Assembly (NCBI GenBank): GCA_009917555.1
Contig: QZDX01000023.1
Location: forward strand, 1 to 58,797
Reading direction: 5' to 3'
Source of the DNA: a bacterium 1XD21-13
GTDB taxonomy: Bacteria > Bacillota > Clostridia > Lachnospirales > Lachnospiraceae
DNA: 58,797 bases
The notes below the pieces were generated by a model. It saw nothing but the letters and a program-made list of their open reading frames with translations, did no database searches and was not told where the DNA came from. The position numbers were made by a program, and so were the translations under genes. Shown piece by piece: positions 57,898-58,797 of this stretch. Numbering within the stretch: position 1 is the stretch's first letter; every line of letters begins with the position of its first letter.

Positions 57898-58611
57898 TTA
57901 ATAGGTGTCCTCCGGAATTCGGGCCACAAATGCCTCTATCAGCTTCACGGAGTGCTCAATGGCCTGACGCTCAAAGGTGGGATAATCCATGGTGGCGCTG
58001 TCATCAGCCTTATCTGATATGGCTCTTACAATCACAAAGGGAACGCGGTTCAAATAGGCCGCCTGAGCAATGGCCGCCCCCTCCATCTCCGTGCAGTGGC
58101 CTTCAGTCCAGGAAGCAATCTCATCTTTAACCGAGCGCTCCGCAACGAATTGATCTCCAGTCACAATCCGCCCTACGAATACACCAATCTCTGGGTTCGC
58201 TTCCTCACAGGCGGCCCTGGCTATGTCGATCAGCTCCGGATCTGCCGAAAAGCTCACTGTCCCCATGCGTGGAATCTCGCCTCTTGCGTAGCCAAAGCTT
58301 TGGGCATCCATATCATGCTGAAGGGCATCGGAGGAAATAACAATATCTCCAATGTTGATCTCCGCCTTTAAGGAGCCGGCTATACCGGTGTTGATGAGAC
58401 GGCTGACATTGAAGACATCCACCAGAATCTGTGCACACAGTCCCGCATTTACCTTGCCAATTCCACTGCGCACCACCACAATCTCACGGCCGTTCAAGGT
58501 TCCCTGATAGAATTCCATGGAGGCCTTTTTCACAATGACTTCTATCTCCATCTTTTCTTTTAAAAGAGCAATTTCTTCCTCCATTGCTCCGATGATTCCG
58601 ATTCTTCCCAT
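57898..58611 (-). CDS. mtnN: 5'-methylthioadenosine/S-adenosylhomocysteine nucleosidase
   Basis: 237 residues, usual length. IGIIGAMEEEIALLKEKM start, VVRSGIGKVNAGLC, NTGIAGSL, GDIVISSDALQHDMD, CTEMEGAAIAQAAY (catalytic Glu region) and RAISDKADDSA with the catalytic Asp. Removes adenine from MTA and SAH, the methyl-cycle and autoinducer-2 precursor pathway. Unlinked in function to the switch, on present evidence. Confidence 0.95.
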   Translation of the reverse strand: MGRIGIIGAMEEEIALLKEKMEIEVIVKKASMEFYQGTLNGREIVVVRSGIGKVNAGLCAQILVDVFNVSRLINTGIAGSLKAEINIGDIVISSDALQHDMDAQSFGYARGEIPRMGTVSFSADPELIDIARAACEEANPEIGVFVGRIVTGDQFVAERSVKDEIASWTEGHCTEMEGAAIAQAAYLNRVPFVIVRAISDKADDSATMDYPTFERQAIEHSVKLIEAFVARIPEDTY

Positions 58612-58751
58612 ATGCTTCTTCTCTTCTTTCTTTTCTTTTGAATGAATTTAGTATGGCTTGTTTTTCTATTTTAGCAGTTATAGGAGCGGATTGCAACCAT
58701 GTACTTGATTCTGCAAAGAGGTCCTAAAATGAAATCTTAAATTCCACTTTC

Positions 58752-58797
58752 TCAAACTACAGTAGCATTTACCTCTGCATAAGTAGAGTTTACTTCT
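58752..58797 (-). CDS. Possible 3' end of a gene entering from the right (uncertain)
   Basis: One minus-strand frame from the right edge reads EVNSTYAEVNATVV and then a stop at 58752-58754. Too short to judge; the region between it and mtnN (58612-58751) has no other coding signal and would hold the mtnN promoter. Confidence 0.2.
   Translation of the reverse strand, partial: EVNSTYAEVNATVV

Overview
The window comes from a spore-forming, low-to-mid GC Firmicute, most likely a Lachnospiraceae (Clostridium cluster XIVa) gut anaerobe. The evidence is a clostridial-type 16S 5' end at the left edge, a conserved sporulation neighbourhood (mazG, HU, S4 protein, yabP, yabQ, divIC, spoIIE, tilS, hpt, ftsH), a CotS-family protein, a YtvI-like permease, and Firmicute-style housekeeping genes. 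Most genes lie on the minus strand. Only an M24-like gene, a ROK regulator, tRNA-Ser, a DUF4026 gene and a serpin lie on the plus strand.

Layout from left to right. 1-3.6 kb: 5' end of an rRNA operon leaving the window, then cvpA-like, DUF5711 and LysM membrane proteins behind paired Spo0A-box-like sites. 3.6-5.5 kb: split transketolase. 5.6-13.3 kb: a ribose-type ABC importer with an M20 amidohydrolase, divergent from a degenerate, creatinase-like M24 protein and a ROK regulator. 13.3-17.3 kb: recR, ybaB, dnaX, a 6-phosphofructokinase and tRNA-Ser(CGA). 17.3-25.9 kb: a MITE-like hairpin element, a DUF4026 protein, a TetR-controlled MMPL exporter operon with a heptad-repeat partner, and a secreted serpin. 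26-30.8 kb: tRNA-Gly and tRNA-Phe, an aldo/keto reductase, a GH13 enzyme and an iron alcohol dehydrogenase. 31-46.3 kb: ftsH-to-mazG sporulation/division cluster, a phosphohexomutase, CotS, cca, proS, ytvI and an RluA-type pseudouridine synthase.

46.4-57.4 kb holds the most interesting system. Eight tightly packed or overlapping minus-strand genes encode an AP2/CxCxC-repeat DNA-binding protein, a type I signal peptidase, a 1607-residue beta-helix/Cna-B adhesin, two TasA/camelysin-like secreted proteins, a sortase-signal protein, a MucBP-like membrane protein and a SipW-type signal peptidase. Only 44 bp separates the first gene from a 28-bp recombination-site-like repeat. An inverted copy of that repeat lies 1.2 kb away, and between them sit a tyrosine recombinase and a strong promoter (TTGCGA-N17-TATAAT). 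In this sequence the promoter points away from the operon, so the operon is read as OFF; inversion would aim it directly at the operon. Each repeat is also a hairpin, and the T-runs beside the repeats are placed so that flipping the segment would convert terminators into read-through sites and back. I interpret this as a phase-variable, self-contained genetic switch for a TasA/adhesin surface-matrix operon.

57.4-58.8 kb: a small membrane protein, an orphan plus-strand terminator and mtnN.
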